From the NCBI RefSeq assembly GCF_004798865.1, contig NW_025336598.1, positions 10,755,259 through 10,819,258 of the forward strand: a stretch of 64,000 nt of DNA, given 5' to 3'. Source of the stretch: Varanus komodoensis (Eukaryota > Chordata > Lepidosauria > Squamata > Varanidae). A model generated the notes under the pieces. It was not told the DNA's origin. It worked only from the letters and a program-made list of their open reading frames with translations, and ran no database searches. Of this stretch, positions 46,618-59,739 are shown piece after piece (the stretch's first letter is position 1; each line of letters opens with the position of its first letter). Made by a program: the position numbers and the translations under genes.

Positions 46618-48249
46618 AACTATTCACAGAACCCCTGTAACAAGTATTAATTCCTGTCAGATTATCCATTTTCTGAAACAGCTGGTTTTAACAGAAACCA
46701 TTTCATGCAAATGAAACCAGGTTGGGTATAGCTGAAATATTAATGCATTTAATTTCAAATATTGTACCTCTAGATAGCATGCATTGTTAGGGTTTCTACT
46801 TTCCTTTCAATATGTGACCAGAAGAACTACAGTAGCACTACATTATAATATGCAGTCTATAGTCCTAGATAGTTTACTAGAGTACAGCATGATTTTAGAT
46901 ACCAGAATAAATTTCCATTTGGGGCAGTGGTACATTTCTTATTCTTTGGCTTTACTTTTAAAATATGTGATTCTGTATGTGCTACATAGGAATGGCTGAG
47001 TCCAATCAGTTCATTTTGGATCTTCCAGATGATTTTGCTGCATGCTGACTGATCACATTAATTCATTCCAGCTTGTTCTGCCCTGTCCATTGTCAGCAAT
47101 AATGGTGGCAGTGGTCAGAATTCACAATGGAGCAGGTCTGAGACCATGGGCCTAACCTATATAGACATACCAGAGCTCAGCCTAAGGCTAATGGGGATCT
47201 GCACATGTGGATCCATTCCAAGTTACGTCTGTATGGTTGCCACAGGCCAGCAAATGGCCATAGCTGGGTGGCAGAGCTCATACTTTGTATTCAAACTTGT
47301 ATTTGTATTTGTTCCTGGGTTCAATCAGTAGCATCTCCAGGAGGGAATGGGAAAGATTCCTGTTTGAGCCATCAAAGCAGAGCATGTGCCTTTTGCAGTC
47401 AACAAGTGAATTAGCTGATTTTTAACCAGTCTCACTAACATTTTGCATGATCATTCTATACGTCATGGTCATGTTATATAATATTAAATTGTACAAGTTC
47501 AAAAGGACAGCAAGGAAATAATGAGATCTGATCCCTAGGAGAATATCAATTTCCACTTTTGCTAGCTACTTGGTAAAATCAGTACCAAATGGATTCTTCA
47601 CCTGCTGTGGAGCCTAAACAGGGCAGTTATCTCTTCAGCTTTTCTTCATCTCCTTTATACTCCTCATTTCTGATAGCTCTCCCTTACTTTTGGGGAAGAT
47701 TTTGGAGAAGTCCTCTTAGTGTTTTGCTATAAGAATAGCTACAATTGTTAATATTTGGGTTTAATCCCCTGCCTCTCCATCCCACCTTGGTCTCTAGAAA
47801 TCTCTAACTTGATTTCTAGTGCACATTCTTGTATACTCTTATACCATGTAGTGTATTTAACATGCTGAGATAGACAGTTACTTTTGACATTATGACAACG
47901 TATTATTGGGAACACATCTGCCTCCACTTGGGATCTCCTTATGGTATGAAAACCCTATATTCTCTTAAATTGTGCAAGGCAGACTAATGCAGAGAAGGTA
48001 CAAGGTGTAACAGCTCTCAGCAATGTTTAACAGTGTTTGTGTGAGAAAGGTATGGTTGTCGTAGTGCTGGTGCTGAAAGGACAATTCAGAAATAAAGTGA
48101 CATGTCTAGTTAGTTCTGGTCCCGATAAAAGTAAGGGGCATAGTAACAATTCTATCTGTCAGCAGTCTTTTCAGGAATTCATATTCTGGGACACTAAGGA
48201 TAAGCAGAAAATAGATCTTCAGAAGTTTGGGACTTCATCTGCAAGCATT
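46618..48249. other. unrecognised flank sequence
   Basis: No gene or element recognised. Confidence 0.4.
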
Positions 48250-48328
48250 CCTGGCCATTGATGATAATGGCAGGGGCTTCTGGGAGTGGAAGCCCAAAAA
48301 TATCTGGAGATTTACCACTTGTACACCA
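48250..48328. mobile_element. half copy of the GTGGCC-type fold-back MITE
   Basis: GGCCATTGATGATAATGGCA then CCCAAAAATATCTGGAG and CCACTTGTACACC match the right half of the element family at 2104 and 23714. Confidence 0.5.
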
Positions 48329-48431
48329 TTGCTTTACAGAATCTATAAGCACACCTACCTCAAATGACTTAATATTCCATTATTCTGATAACTGGAGCCT
48401 GTATATAGGTTTATAGCTACACATGTGAGTT

Positions 48432-48569
48432 TGGCTTTAAAGAGGGCATTCATGGAAAGACTGGATAACTACATCTTGGATATTATAAGACTGGAGCTGG
48501 CTGGAGCCAGAGGTCAGACTGGAAACTGCAGGAGGTCCCTTTTGACTCACTGTGTTTCAATGTTTCGAT
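48432..48569 (+). mobile_element. CR1 LINE 3' tail
   Basis: RAFMERLDNYILD (decayed ORF2 end) with GAGCTGGCTGGAGCCAGAGG and GACTCACTGTGTTTCAATG. Same subfamily as 3715-3999. Confidence 0.75.
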
Positions 48570-48969
48570 ATAACCTGACCTGGTCATGCTATCCAGACTC
48601 TATGGCGGGCTAAGCATCATTACAGCATCAAAGAAAGCAACAACAACAGACACCTTCATTACTTTCTCAGTGCACCCAGATGAGGCCTTCTATGTACAAC
48701 TTTGGTGGGCATGGCTCTCCCAATACATTTGGGACTTGTGGCAGAAAGGGCAATGTTGTCTTCTTTTGAAAGACATGGGCAAACACCACCAGGTTGCTTT
48801 CATGACATGTACCACTGAAATGAACAGAAGTGAAATAACTTTCCAATTGATTGTGCTTGATTTGTCAGATCTGTGCATCTTCCATGCAGCTGTTCCTCAC
48901 AGCATCCACAAACCTGCTGCTTCACCTTGTCTCAGAATGTGATTGACTCTGGATTAAGGAATTGCTTTT

Positions 48970-49200
48970 TTCTGTTTTTATTTATTGAAAGTATTCCTAT
49001 CTTGCCTTTTTATACAGAATACCCAAGGTGGCTAACAAAACCAAAATAGCCAAAATAATTGAAACTGTAATATATTTCAAGTGACACTAATGCAGTATAA
49101 CATCACACAAAATAAACAAATAGCAGGTTCAATAAATAGCAGCAGGAAAATAGACAATTAAATTACCATGGCAACAAAAATCTTCTTAAGCAACAGATCT
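48970..49200 (-). mobile_element. LINE 3' UTR remnant (L2-like)
   Basis: Minus-strand end resembling CCACCTTGGGTATTCTG and a tail near TTCAATAAATAAAAAC. Weak; the coding part is missing. Confidence 0.4.
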
Positions 49201-49334
49201 ATCTGTAAGAATGTCAAAAAGCAGGGATATCTTCAGGGATCCTACTGAGTGATTCTTGTGCTACTGATGGGCAAATAAAAATTTCAGTACCCTACTACTG
49301 GGACAAATGAGGAGCCTCACTGGTTAAAGCAATA

Positions 49335-49648
49335 AGATATTGGTTGGGTTTACATAACACAATAAGTGACAAAATAACCCACATAAGAGGATTGAATCAT
49401 GGGTTGTTGTTTGAACATGACCATTATTATGCAACATTGACAGACAATGGCTTGTAAAGCATGTCAATGCACAGTTCATAGTCATGGGCTGTCTTCATGG
49501 GTTCTGTGTGGTTATCAAGGCATGGTTTACTATCTTGGTTGGATGGAGAAAACAAGACAATCCACAGTTCAACAACTGCCCATGGTTTGAGGACAATGCA
49601 AACACAGCCACTGAGTCTGGGTTATCATGTGTGAACTTAGCCATTGGT
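49335..49648. mobile_element. MITE with ACAACATGAYAACCCA-type ends
   Basis: The left end GGTTGGGTTTACATAACAC and the right end (reverse complement GGCTAAGTTCACACATGATA) are inverted. The interior repeats CATGGGTTGTTG and CAACTGCCCATGG. ATTGGTTG occurs at both ends, but it overlaps the terminus, so duplication length is uncertain. Confidence 0.5.
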
Positions 49649-49679
49649 TGCTTAGCAACTCTAGAGGCCCATTAGTAGC

Positions 49680-50000
49680 CTTTCATGTCATTTCTATACC
49701 ACCGGCAGCCAAAGCTCTCTGGGCAGTTCACAATAGGAGATAAAAGCAAAAGAATACAGTACAGAAAACAGCATTTAAAGCATTTTAAATTAAAATAGCA
49801 TTAAAATCCATTAAATGCAAGGAAAAAGTCCCATCTAAGAAGAAAGCAAAAAAAGCCCCTGGGTGATGAGGGAGATCTTTAAAGGCCTTCACAAAGAGGG
49901 CTGCCTTAACCTGGCACCAATAGGATGGCAGATTAGCCCCAGGTGAGCCATAGCAGGGAGGATGTTGTATAGAAAACCTGAAGTGGTTTCCACTTCTCCT
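49680..50000 (-). mobile_element. L2-clade LINE 3' end, degenerate
   Basis: The 3' UTR-like start (TTCTATACCACCGGCAGCC on plus) and CTTAACCTGGCACCAATAGG, corresponding to the GGCGCCAGG end of ORF2 in the better copies, are visible. Confidence 0.5.
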
Positions 50001-50924
50001 GATACTGTTGTGCTGTTTCAAAACAAACAACAAGAAGTCACATTAGACAACTATTTGGAGAAGTCAAGGATGGGTAACAATTGTTTGCAAAAGAAAATAG
50101 CTCCTGATCCAACACTATTCAATTCTTTACAATCTGTCATTCTAACCAAAATGGCGCTCTTTGGGGAAAATGAGATGGGTTTTCCATAAACCTTTTGATT
50201 GCTTTCCTTTCCTTCACATCTTTATAGCATACCAAATGGAAATAAGGGGGACTTCTTCTAACTTGACTTCCCATTTACATCCCACCTGTCTGAGTTAACC
50301 CCTTTCTAGAGCAGCTTCTAGCATTCCGATTCCAGCCACAGTATATCCAACTCCTTTCCCCATCTTTTTTATGTTGTTCTTACACTAGTGTGCACCCTAG
50401 CTTTATTACTTTTCTGGAAAGCAATTAACCCTCAGTGAGCCACAGAGTACAGTTGACACCTTGCATGTTTTACCCTGCAAGTGCTTAGATTTGTTACTAT
50501 GCCCCTTTTAGCAATGTTTCTATAGATCATCTCCCTGTTGTATGCACATCTACATGACAAACCAAAACTAAGTAATAATAATTCCTGGGCTCTGTTCAGG
50601 AGTTCCCTCCATGTAGTCCTACTTGCATGAAGAAGAAGTGCAAGGACATGATGGCTGGCTCCAACCAGGCCCTTACATCTTGTCCACCTCCATGGTGGGG
50701 GGAAGCATGAAAGGTGCAGAATGGCTCTGTATTTGCACATGCTTATTAATCTCATAAACTGACAACTCAGTTAAAGTCCATCTCTCTTGGGAACTCTGGG
50801 ATCTGGGAGGGCAACTATGGTTCTTAGACAGAATTCTTAGTAACTCCAAACTACATTTTTTCTATTGACAATTTAATATAATATAGTGTGTATGCATGCA
50901 CACATAAATTCCAATACTATACTA

Positions 50925-51040
50925 TTTATTTATTGTATTTCATTCCACTTCTATGCTGCCCCATAACTCAAAGGTTCCTTGGGCAGCTTACAAATGCTGA
51001 AAGCAACATGTAATACAATTGATAAAATTAGCAGTAAACT
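50925..51040 (-). mobile_element. LINE 3' tail (L2-like)
   Basis: TTTATTTATTG followed by TTCTATGCTGCCCCATAAC and GGGCAGCTTACAAATGC, the reversed 3' terminus seen in L2 copies. Confidence 0.5.
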
Positions 51041-52540
51041 CTGCTCACTGACCCTCATTCAGTCCCTTTCCCTTCCTTCCTCATATCATTCTCATTTACT
51101 GAACTTCAGTTCTTGGGATTCTCTTGTGGAGTGTGAAGTGGGTCATGACAGTAAAACTAGTTCAGGATACACACACATGTGTAGTACAGCTGTGCTCTTT
51201 CAGAACTTTAGGCTAAATTAACACAGTGCAGACCATAGATTACCTTACAATTCTGCTTAACAAAAAAAAGTGTAATAGCAAAGGAGAGCTCAGTTCCCCC
51301 TGTATATTATCAGTAGCTGATTTAGATTGATTTAGATTATTACCAGATAGTGTGGGGGGGTTACTATATGGTTTTCTCAAAGGAGTGGCATAATTTAAGT
51401 ATGTCATCACCACAGCAACACTACAGCTTAAAATATATCAAGGCAAGCCCTACAGAGGATACACCGCTAATTGCAATTTGATATTAGTGATCCAAAAAGG
51501 ACCCAGTGCAGAGAGGCATGAAGTTACACACAGTAGTAATATTCATTAGCTAGATAGCCAGATATTATTGGCTTTGCTTCTGTTCATTTGGTGATCTGCC
51601 CTGGAAATATTTGAGTTGAATGGCAGGCTATAAAGGTATCGAATAAACAGTGGAGATGAAAAAGTCCAAGAGCCTTTCTATTGCTCACACCCGATATCCA
51701 CAGAGGAAGCTAAATAATGGGAACTCAGCATGTGGGTAGGTGCTGTCTCTCCCTGACTGCACCCATCTGACAGCAAAGCCCATAACCAAAGCAAAATCAT
51801 ACTGATTTGCCCATGTGCCCTTGAATAGGCCAGCTACATTGATCTCAGCCACAAATGTAAATATAATGCCAAATAAATCACCACCTAGAGTAAGGAAACA
51901 TGATGAACTATGTGACAATAATACATTTGGCATGCTGCATCATGACCTCTCACAGACTGCTCTAAGTAATAGAGACAAGCCTGACAAAGATGCTGCTCAT
52001 TTCAGACTGGTAATCAATTCAGACCATTTCCTATTATTCAAAGATGATCAAACCAGCAGCCATCACACTTTGGAGGGCTCTGTGTTTCAGGGCAGGATCA
52101 GAAACTCTGACCAGAAACTATTGTGATTGCTTGGGTAGATATTCCAGAAAGAGAAAATCAGGCCGAGGGAATTAATTTGAAGGGAATGGGGGGAGGGGGG
52201 GGAGCCAAGTCACAATCAGTTCCAGGGAAGCAATCCAAGCAGAAATGTAGCAATGAAAGAATGAAGCAAAGCGTTAAGTTTATGTGCAGCACCTGCAGTC
52301 ACAGTTCCTTCCACAAACCAAGCCTGTTGGTTAAAGGGGGTGTTATATACAGCATGGGAGTGCAGTGACCAGTCACAGTGAAGAGGAAGAGTACAAACTG
52401 CAGCATGGTGAAGCCAAAGCTGTAACGTTCCAGCACTATCTTAGTTGCCTTTTCTAGTATGCAGTGGCTACGATTTTAATTGCCGGTGCCTGGTGCAGAA
52501 GATTACTATTTTACTATGGGGGGTAGGGGGGAGAACAACA
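51041..52540. other. unrecognised flank sequence
   Basis: No gene or element recognised. A G-rich stretch lies near 52186-52201. Confidence 0.4.
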
Positions 52541-52544
52541 CAAC

Positions 52545-52866
52545 TGTAAGAATGGCACACCTACTGCTGTTATTGGGTGATAAGTAGGTGGTCCTGTGTC
52601 CAGGTGGGATGGATGGAGTCACACTCCCCCTAAAGGACAAAGTGCCAGGTGAAGACCTATTTCTTCTCCCAGCATATTTTCCATATGACATTTTATTCTG
52701 TACTATTGCTATGCTTTCTATGCTGATGCAATTGCAATTGCTAGGGTGGTTTTGTTGTTTTTAGTTACTTTTATCTGATATGTGTGCTTGCGTATTTTAA
52801 ATATGTTTTAACTTTTGCTAACTACCCAGACAGCCTGGGTTATTGGACAGTAAACAAACAAGGCTA
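52545..52866 (+). mobile_element. L2-clade LINE, degenerate with internal loss
   Basis: GGAGTCACACTCCCCCTAA (the GVTLPLKD segment) runs almost directly into GGTGAAGACCTATTTC (the VKTYLF end), so the part between is missing. A 3' UTR with ACCCAGACAGCCTGGG and CAGTAAACAAACAA follows. Confidence 0.6.
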
Positions 52867-54410
52867 ATGACATATTTTGCTTCAGTGTAAGAAATTCTGA
52901 CTAAATGTGATTCTTCTACTTAAAAAAAACTTTTAACAAAAAAAGCTGCTTGGTGCCTAATAAAAACAATTCTATACCACCGAATAGCCAAAGATCTCTA
53001 GGTTGTAGTCTTAGAAATACAATTTCTTGGCCCAGGAGGTTTACTACCCCCCCCCCACTTTTTTTTTTGGTGGCAGGAATGATGCTTCAGGAAGCGACAC
53101 TACAGCTTGGAGTAGGTACCTAGTTCTAAATTCACCATGCTTCATTGCATCAATGTAAGCTTCCTTCTACTTTTTAAATAGGTCAAAAGAATGGGATAGT
53201 TAATAGCATGATATTCCAAATCAGTCACAGAAATCAGCGAGGCTTATGTTTCAGCTATGTGATGTTGTATTAGGATGACAACATTTCTAAAACTAGAATT
53301 GCTCATAGAATGAATTTTTGCAGTGCACCTGGTAAGGTAAATAGGCATTTCACAATCTTATACATTTTATTTTGATTGAAGGGGGGCAGGAAATAGAATC
53401 AGAGACATCTAATGCAATAGTTACATCATCATGTTGTGGGAGTTAGTCTGCTGCAACCAGATGTTTTCTGGTGCACCTGTACCTTCAAAACGCAGACCTA
53501 CTTTAGCACCTGCTCATTCTCAATAGCTATATTCTCATTTGGAATAAAGTAATCCCAGTAGTTTTTAAATCGTCCTGATGTAGGAACTATTGTGAGCTCC
53601 CAAACAGAAAAATTCATTACCTTTGTGGCATCAGAACTTTCTGTTTTCCAGGGGTAGGGTTGTTGTGATAAATTAGTATATTTCATTCTTGAATGGAAAG
53701 CATATGTGCACAGAAGGACTGGGCTTCTCAAATAACCATCTAGATAATGCCCCCAAACTTCTTGAATAATTTAAAAGTATATTATAAGCTGCTGTGGAAA
53801 TACATTTCTGGGGGTGGTGGGTATAAATCATTTGTATAGGAGTTTGTTTTGCTTGGCATACTGTTTCAGTAACCATTTGTCAATATATTTGGCTATAGTT
53901 TGGCTATATTTTAGATAGAGTGCTAGAGAGATACAAACACAGCTCAAACAGGCCAACATTGCAAGCAAATTAAAGTGTAGAAGCTGGTTATTATTACATG
54001 TGTATGGACACACATGCATATTTATAGATATTAACACTTAGTATTAATAAAACACTTCAGAGTGTTTGTGGAAGCACTTTACAGAAATTATCCTGTTAAT
54101 TTTTACAGCAATTCTGCAAGGTAGTCCAAAATTATCCTCATATTGCATAAGAAAGGGTAAGATTATCTGAAGATGAAACTAAGCATGGGAGAAACTACTG
54201 GGGGATTTTAAATTCATATGTCTGAATCCACATGTTTGGATTTCAATTCAAACTTAGCTGAAGCTTAATCCAGGCAAGACCAGGGATGGTTTTGGTCAGT
54301 AGGAGAGACTACCCAGGTTTTGGTCCAGAGCCTGTTCTTGATGTGGTGGGTACTCCCCTTGTAGGAGAAGTTACATAGCCTGGGCATGTCTTTGAATTGG
54401 TCTTTGCTTC
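52867..54410. other. unrecognised flank sequence
   Basis: AT-rich, with a C-run and T-run at 53048-53070. No gene recognised. Confidence 0.4.
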
Positions 54411-54412
54411 TT

Positions 54413-54653
54413 GAGAGCCAGTGTGGTATGGTGGTAAGAGTGCTGGACTGGACACCTGGGAGATCCAGGTTCTAGTCCCCACCTGGCCATGAAGCTCAGT
54501 GGGTGACACTGGGCTCTCAGTCACTCTCTGCCTAACCTATTTCACAGGGTGCTGTTGTGAGGATAAGACTGAGAGGAGGAGAATTATGTAAACTGCCTTG
54601 AGTTCCTTGAGAGTAAAAAAGGTGGGGTAGCTTTGTTGTTATTAATAATATAA
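54413..54653 (+). mobile_element. Sauria-type tRNA SINE
   Basis: GAGAGCCAGTGTGGTATGG head, GGTTCTAGTCCCCACC B box, GAGGAGGAGAATTATGTAAA, and a short decayed tail (GGTGGGGTAGC...). Confidence 0.85.
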
Positions 54654-54684
54654 TAGTTAATCAAGTTGCAACCACAGCAAGAAT

Positions 54685-55020
54685 CACCTTTGCAAGCATT
54701 GGCAAATATGCCAGCTGCTCTTTTTTCTGGAGAATGCAGGTGTAGACCTCCGTATGCTTTGGTCACGCATAGGTTCAGCTATTGCAATGTTCCGTACATG
54801 GAGCTGTCCTTCAAAAGTGATCGTGAGGCATCTTGCAAAATGTGGTCCCAAGTTGCATCTGAGACCTACCTTACAGAGCACATGACTCCAGTTCTGTTTA
54901 AGCTACATTGGTTACCAGTATGTTTCAGAGCACAATTTAAAGAGCTGTTCAGTACCTGTGAAGCCCTAAATGGCTTGTAATTAGGGTACTTGAAGACAAA
55001 CCGGTCCCTCTATTACAGGA
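54685..55020 (+). mobile_element. L2-clade LINE, degenerate
   Basis: THRFSYCNVPYMELSFKS, then MTPVLFKLHWLPVCFRAQF and TCEALNGL follow the L2 C-terminal order. The 3' end is indistinct. Confidence 0.7.
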
Positions 55021-55765
55021 TTCACCAGGGCACGATTTGAAGCCACTCTTCTAAATATATCTGAAGGAGCAGGAGCCTCAGAATAACTGAATAACAGGAT
55101 TTCATGAGTTCAGGGATTTAAATAGGGGTGTGCGCACTTGTCACACCTGTCCTTATACCAAGGTTCAGTGCCTGAACTCTGCTCCACTCTTCCCACTGTA
55201 CTTCGAATGCATCTACTTATTCCAAAATAGCCTAGTGGCAGAGAAGGGTCATTGCTCTGTGCCAAGAACACCCAGTCCACACACACACAGAAGGTCTCAG
55301 TTCTGAGCCTCTGCAAGAAGGGAGGGGAAAACTGCCTGAAAGAGCTTCTGCCAGCCAGTGTCAACAGTACAGGGCTACACAGACATTTTCTATGTATTCC
55401 CATGCCTTATGAAGCATGTGTGTGTTCTTACAGTGGCCAGCACAGTGTCCTTTAAATACATTTCATCTCAACATGCATCTGGCTACACTTCTCAGAGTAA
55501 TGAACACTCTATTCAGTCATTATTTCTCCAGAACTCTACATCCACCACCAGCATTGCCAGCATGCTGCCAACACATTGAGGTATGTTTGAGCAGGGGAGG
55601 ACTGCTGGGTTCCCATGGACAGAATCATCTCAAGCACGTTTGGCAGATTTCCTCTCTGAAGACATGGCCCCAGCATGTGGTAGGAAGAGCATATGCTGCA
55701 TCCCCATTCTTGCTCTTCCTCTGCAATAGGGAACACGTGGAGTAATAACCTGAGCAGGACTAGAG

Positions 55766-55825
55766 CAGAGATGGACAACTTGTGGCTGTCCATCTGTTTG
55801 GGCCTATAACTCACATCAGTCCTAG
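55766..55825. mobile_element. half copy of the GTGGCC-type fold-back MITE
   Basis: GATGGACAACTTGTGGCTGT, CCATCTGTTTGGGCC and CTCACATCAG resemble the left half of the element at 23714. Confidence 0.45.
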
Positions 55826-55977
55826 CTCAGTCCTAGTTATAGGTCAGACATTTGGACTAGAAGCTCCAATGGTCCCTCTTTCTGGCACCTATTTTTGTCT
55901 CCCTTTTTATTGTCAGATTAGGGCTATAAATCTGTTGGCACTATCTTTCCACTCAGTTCCAACATGCCATTGCATCG

Positions 55978-56071
55978 CACATGGTAGGCATGTCATGAGA
56001 GGAGCCAGCTGGAGCAGGGGGTCAGACTAAATGGCCCAAGAGACCCCTTCTGACTCACTCTGTTTCTATTA
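55978..56071 (+). mobile_element. CR1 LINE 3' tail
   Basis: GGTAGGCATGTCATGAG, GAGCCAGCTGGAGCAGGGG and CTGACTCACTCTGTTTCTA, near-identical to 3893-3990. Confidence 0.85.
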
Positions 56072-56507
56072 TCAAAGGACTGAATCATCAGCAAGCAAAA
56101 TTTGTTTTGTCCTTCAGTTGTATTGCAGTATTTGGAGGGATAGGAAAAGGTCTTCAATTTTACACTACCTGTGTTTATGTTATATATTGTAGAGAATAAC
56201 AGAAGGTTGACAAAGGCTAGTGTTTGTTAGAAAATTATAATGTTTGCAAGCAGAGTGGGATGTCAGAACATTCTAGCAATTATTATCAGTAACCAGAAAA
56301 CTTCCAGTAAATGTTAGCATTTACTAAGCACATGGGATCCAACCAAATAACATCTGCAGGGATGACATTCACTGGCAAATCCCAGACATTCTAGAGTGCC
56401 TTGGAGAAATTATCAATATTCCAAACCAATTGTGCATGCTTATGGCAGCTGGGGCTTTATCTGCAGAGCTGCCTTTAGTTAGCTGCCCAGAAGGAAGAGG
56501 AGTCCAG

Positions 56508-56544
56508 CCCCCCCCCCACACACACACACACAAACACACACACA
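56508..56544. repeat. C run plus (CA)n
   Basis: A C-rich tract followed by imperfect CA dinucleotides. Confidence 0.85.
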
Positions 56545-56859
56545 GTTCTTGTCCTGGATGGCCAGTGGCCCTGACTAGTGCTTTTTGTGCATGACTTGTC
56601 ACAGTAGACTGTGGCCCTGGTGAAAGAGTCAGTTGTGTCCCTGATGCTTGTAAGCACCTGCACTCAGGGACTCATGAGCATCCAGAGAAGAGCTGGAGGA
56701 GCAGTAGAGGCCCCCTGCAGCTGAGGTGCTTCATAGGGGGAGGCTGGGAGGCTGAGGCACCACTCACACCCTGGCAGCCCTGAAAGGCAGACAGTTCAGT
56801 TCTTTCCAGGCTGCAAGTGGGGACTCTGGGTGTCTAACCTCTGATCTGGGATTCCAATG

Positions 56860-57560
56860 GCCCCCGACATGCTGATGGACCAGGTTGCCACCTGAGGTGT
56901 TCCTGGAGTCAGTGCTGCTTCTGAGCAGTCCCGTGCTTGCTGAAGCCAGGACAGCCTTTGCCCAGCTTCAGTGGCTGTGCCAGCCAGAGAAAGCAGAGTC
57001 ATACATGCCTTCACCATGGCCCACGTACAGTTCTGCAACAAGATCCAAGTGGTCTATCTTTGAAACTGTGGCTGGCACAAAATGCTGTGGCCACAATAAT
57101 TTCTGGTGCTCCTTTTTCCTGACCCTGTTACCAGTCTTTAAAAATTGGTCTGGCTTCCAATTATTATTAGGTGATCGGTTATCACTTAATAAGCTTTAAA
57201 TGGCTTGGCCTATCTGGGCCATGTCTTCCTCCATGCATCTGTCAGTTGTGGTCATCCTCAGAAGCGCTGTCCTGTGTTCAGCCACCAGGTGCAACTGGTG
57301 GGGATGCAGAATGGGGTGTTTGCGGTGGCTGCACCCTGGTTGTGCAACCCTCTCAAAAGGAAAGCTAGACGGCTTCTTTTCTGTTGCCATTTAGGTGGGC
57401 TGTAAAGACAGTTTTGTTCCATCAGGTTTTTAATGTGTTTTGATTTTACATAGCTATGGTTTTATTATCTAATTTATTCTAGTTTTCAGGATCTTTTTAT
57501 TGTATTATTTTATTGTTGCATGCCACCTTTAGGTGTCAAAGGCTAGTTACAATGTCTTAT
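56860..57560 (+). mobile_element. L2-clade LINE, degenerate 3' end
   Basis: FLESVLLLSSPVLAEARTAF, AFAQLQWLCQPEKAE, VIHAFTMAHVQFCNK and ALNGLAYLGHV in successive frames fit the L2 order. The 3' UTR ends near GCATGCCACCTTTAGG. Heavily broken. Confidence 0.7.
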
Positions 57561-59062
57561 AAATCATTTTTAAAACCCTATAATACTAGATACTGAAGGC
57601 TGCTGTTTGACAGGATCTTGAATGAAGGCATCAAGGACTGAATGCATTACTCATTTCTTTGTAACATTATGGGAGGTGCAGATGCATGACAAAATAATCA
57701 GTTGTATATGCCTTTTCTTGCACTAGTTTTTCACAGGCAGTAGTAGCTCCTCTGTTTGTATCCAGATCTTTATGTGTCCATTTCCTTCAGCTGTCATATG
57801 CTGTAGCAACTGAACATGCATGATGGGATTACAGGGGACAGAGAAGACCTATAATAATAGATACTTATATTTTACTTTTTTCAGACAAGAAGTACAACGT
57901 GGAAAGAGCTGGGTAAATCATTGTTCCTTTAAACTGGCCAGTGAAAGGTCACTATTTACGAAGTGTTAGAAAACAGGAAATCGATCACCAATTAAGGACA
58001 CACCTTTGCATAAAATGTGCATGTGGCCATTTATATGTGTGGGTGCAATTTTGAATAATTTAAATAGAGGTGCAACCATCTCACCACTGAGAAGGGGATG
58101 GTGCTTTCCTAGTCAGTTGGCTGTCCAGATGTCAAGTGGTGATGGGCAACCATTCTTAGGGGTCTTTATCTTTAAACTGGACTTGGACTGCACAGCCCTT
58201 CAAAGCGAGGATGCCTTCAAAATGAGGACAGTCCTCTGCAACAGAGGACACAATAAAACCCCAGGCCTACAATATACAACTCTTACCATTAATTTAGGAG
58301 GTGCAGATCAGGCTGCATGGCACACAGGTCTCTCCTGCAACACCTTGCTACCCCCTCCCAGCACCTGCCGGCTGAAGGGACTGCGTCACTCTGTCTAATG
58401 GTATGGCTGGCACTGGCTTCCCATTGCTGCTGCAAGGCCTTCTGAAGTACAGTTTTCAGAGAAGAGAGTGGCAGAAAGGCTGGGGAGAAGCCCCAGGAGT
58501 GCCCCAGTGTTAAGATCTGGGGACTATTAGCAAGCAAATTTCTTCCAAACAAGCTTGGAGCTAAGCTGGCAAGACTTTATCCATCTCTAGGGCATTGTTT
58601 TTTTCCAGCATACCAGTCCTGAAAATTAAGCAGAGCTCTTTCGTTGTGTTTTTCTCATAGTATTTAACATGCATACACACACACACACACACACACGCAC
58701 ATCTTATTTTAAGATGTCAGCTGATGCAACACACTGGAAAAGTACCTTTGCTCTGGAGGACTTTAATATAAACAATTTACCCAAGGACTGAATTCAGATT
58801 ATTAATTCTCATAAACAAAGCCTTATATGTCTATGTAAACCAGGGCATATGAGTGCTATTCAAGGAAAGCTTTAAAAATCTAATATCAAGACAAGTTATT
58901 AAACATTCCTTTAGCTCATTCATATTTCTTCATGTTACAGTTTTTCCAAATGCATGTAAGCAAAATTCTTTTTGATTTAACGAAAATGTCCATTATAACT
59001 TGGACAAGGTTAGTTTCAGCTTTTAGGAGCCTTTTTATTTTTAGGGCTGAAAGCAGTCTTCT
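57561..59062. other. unrecognised flank sequence
   Basis: Apart from a (CA)n at 58674-58696, nothing was recognised. Confidence 0.4.
58674..58696. repeat. (CA)n microsatellite
   Basis: About 11 CA units. Confidence 0.85.
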
Positions 59063-59065
59063 AGC

Positions 59066-59110
59066 AAAGCAAAGCAAAGCAAAGCAAAGCAAAGCAAAGC
59101 AAAGCAAAGC
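59066..59110. repeat. (AAAGC)9 pentanucleotide array
   Basis: Nine perfect pentamers. The plus strand would read a repeating Ser-Lys-Ala-Lys-Gln pattern, with no sign that it is translated. Confidence 0.93.
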
Positions 59111-59739
59111 AGTGCACAAGGATGATGTTACTGCAGATATCACAGGATTCTCCTCAGAAGACAAACTCCTTTTGCCTCTTCAGAGTTTACATTTTAGAAA
59201 CCCTTTGTTTAAAACATTGTCATTGCTTAATCAAAGTTGTTTGTCTTCTAGCACTCATACTGGTTCCCCTTTTTTGCCCATTGCTATAACCTGGATGATA
59301 TTAGTTGATCTGTGTAAGGACATAATGGACTAACAAGGGGCTGAATGTGTGGAGAATCATGAGCCTCAGGGTTCCATTATTTTTAAATTATTTGTTATTA
59401 ATAATTAATGTTCAGTATTGACCAATTATTTTTAAATAACACATTTCTCCAGTGTTTTTCCATAACCATAATCTTTAGGTGAATTACAGTGAAGCGAACA
59501 AAACAAAATGCACATACAAGTAGCATTCAAGAAGTGATGGACAGAACTCATGGATATTAGTGGAAAGTCTGCATGTGCAAAATTCTACAGGGGTCTAGGG
59601 AGCTAAGCACAAGTGCAAAAGGAAATCTTCAAATCTCGCTTCTGCCATGAACTGGCTGGGAAGCCTTAAGCAAGCTACTAGTCTCGAAGCAGCAATGGTG
59701 GTACAAATGCTGCTGCTGCTTGAGATGGGGAAAACACCT

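Larger units (their letters stand above)
55021..56859. other. mostly unrecognised flank sequence
   Basis: Contains a half fold-back MITE (55766-55825), a CR1 tail (55978-56071) and a CA-rich run (56508-56544). No gene was seen. Confidence 0.4.
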
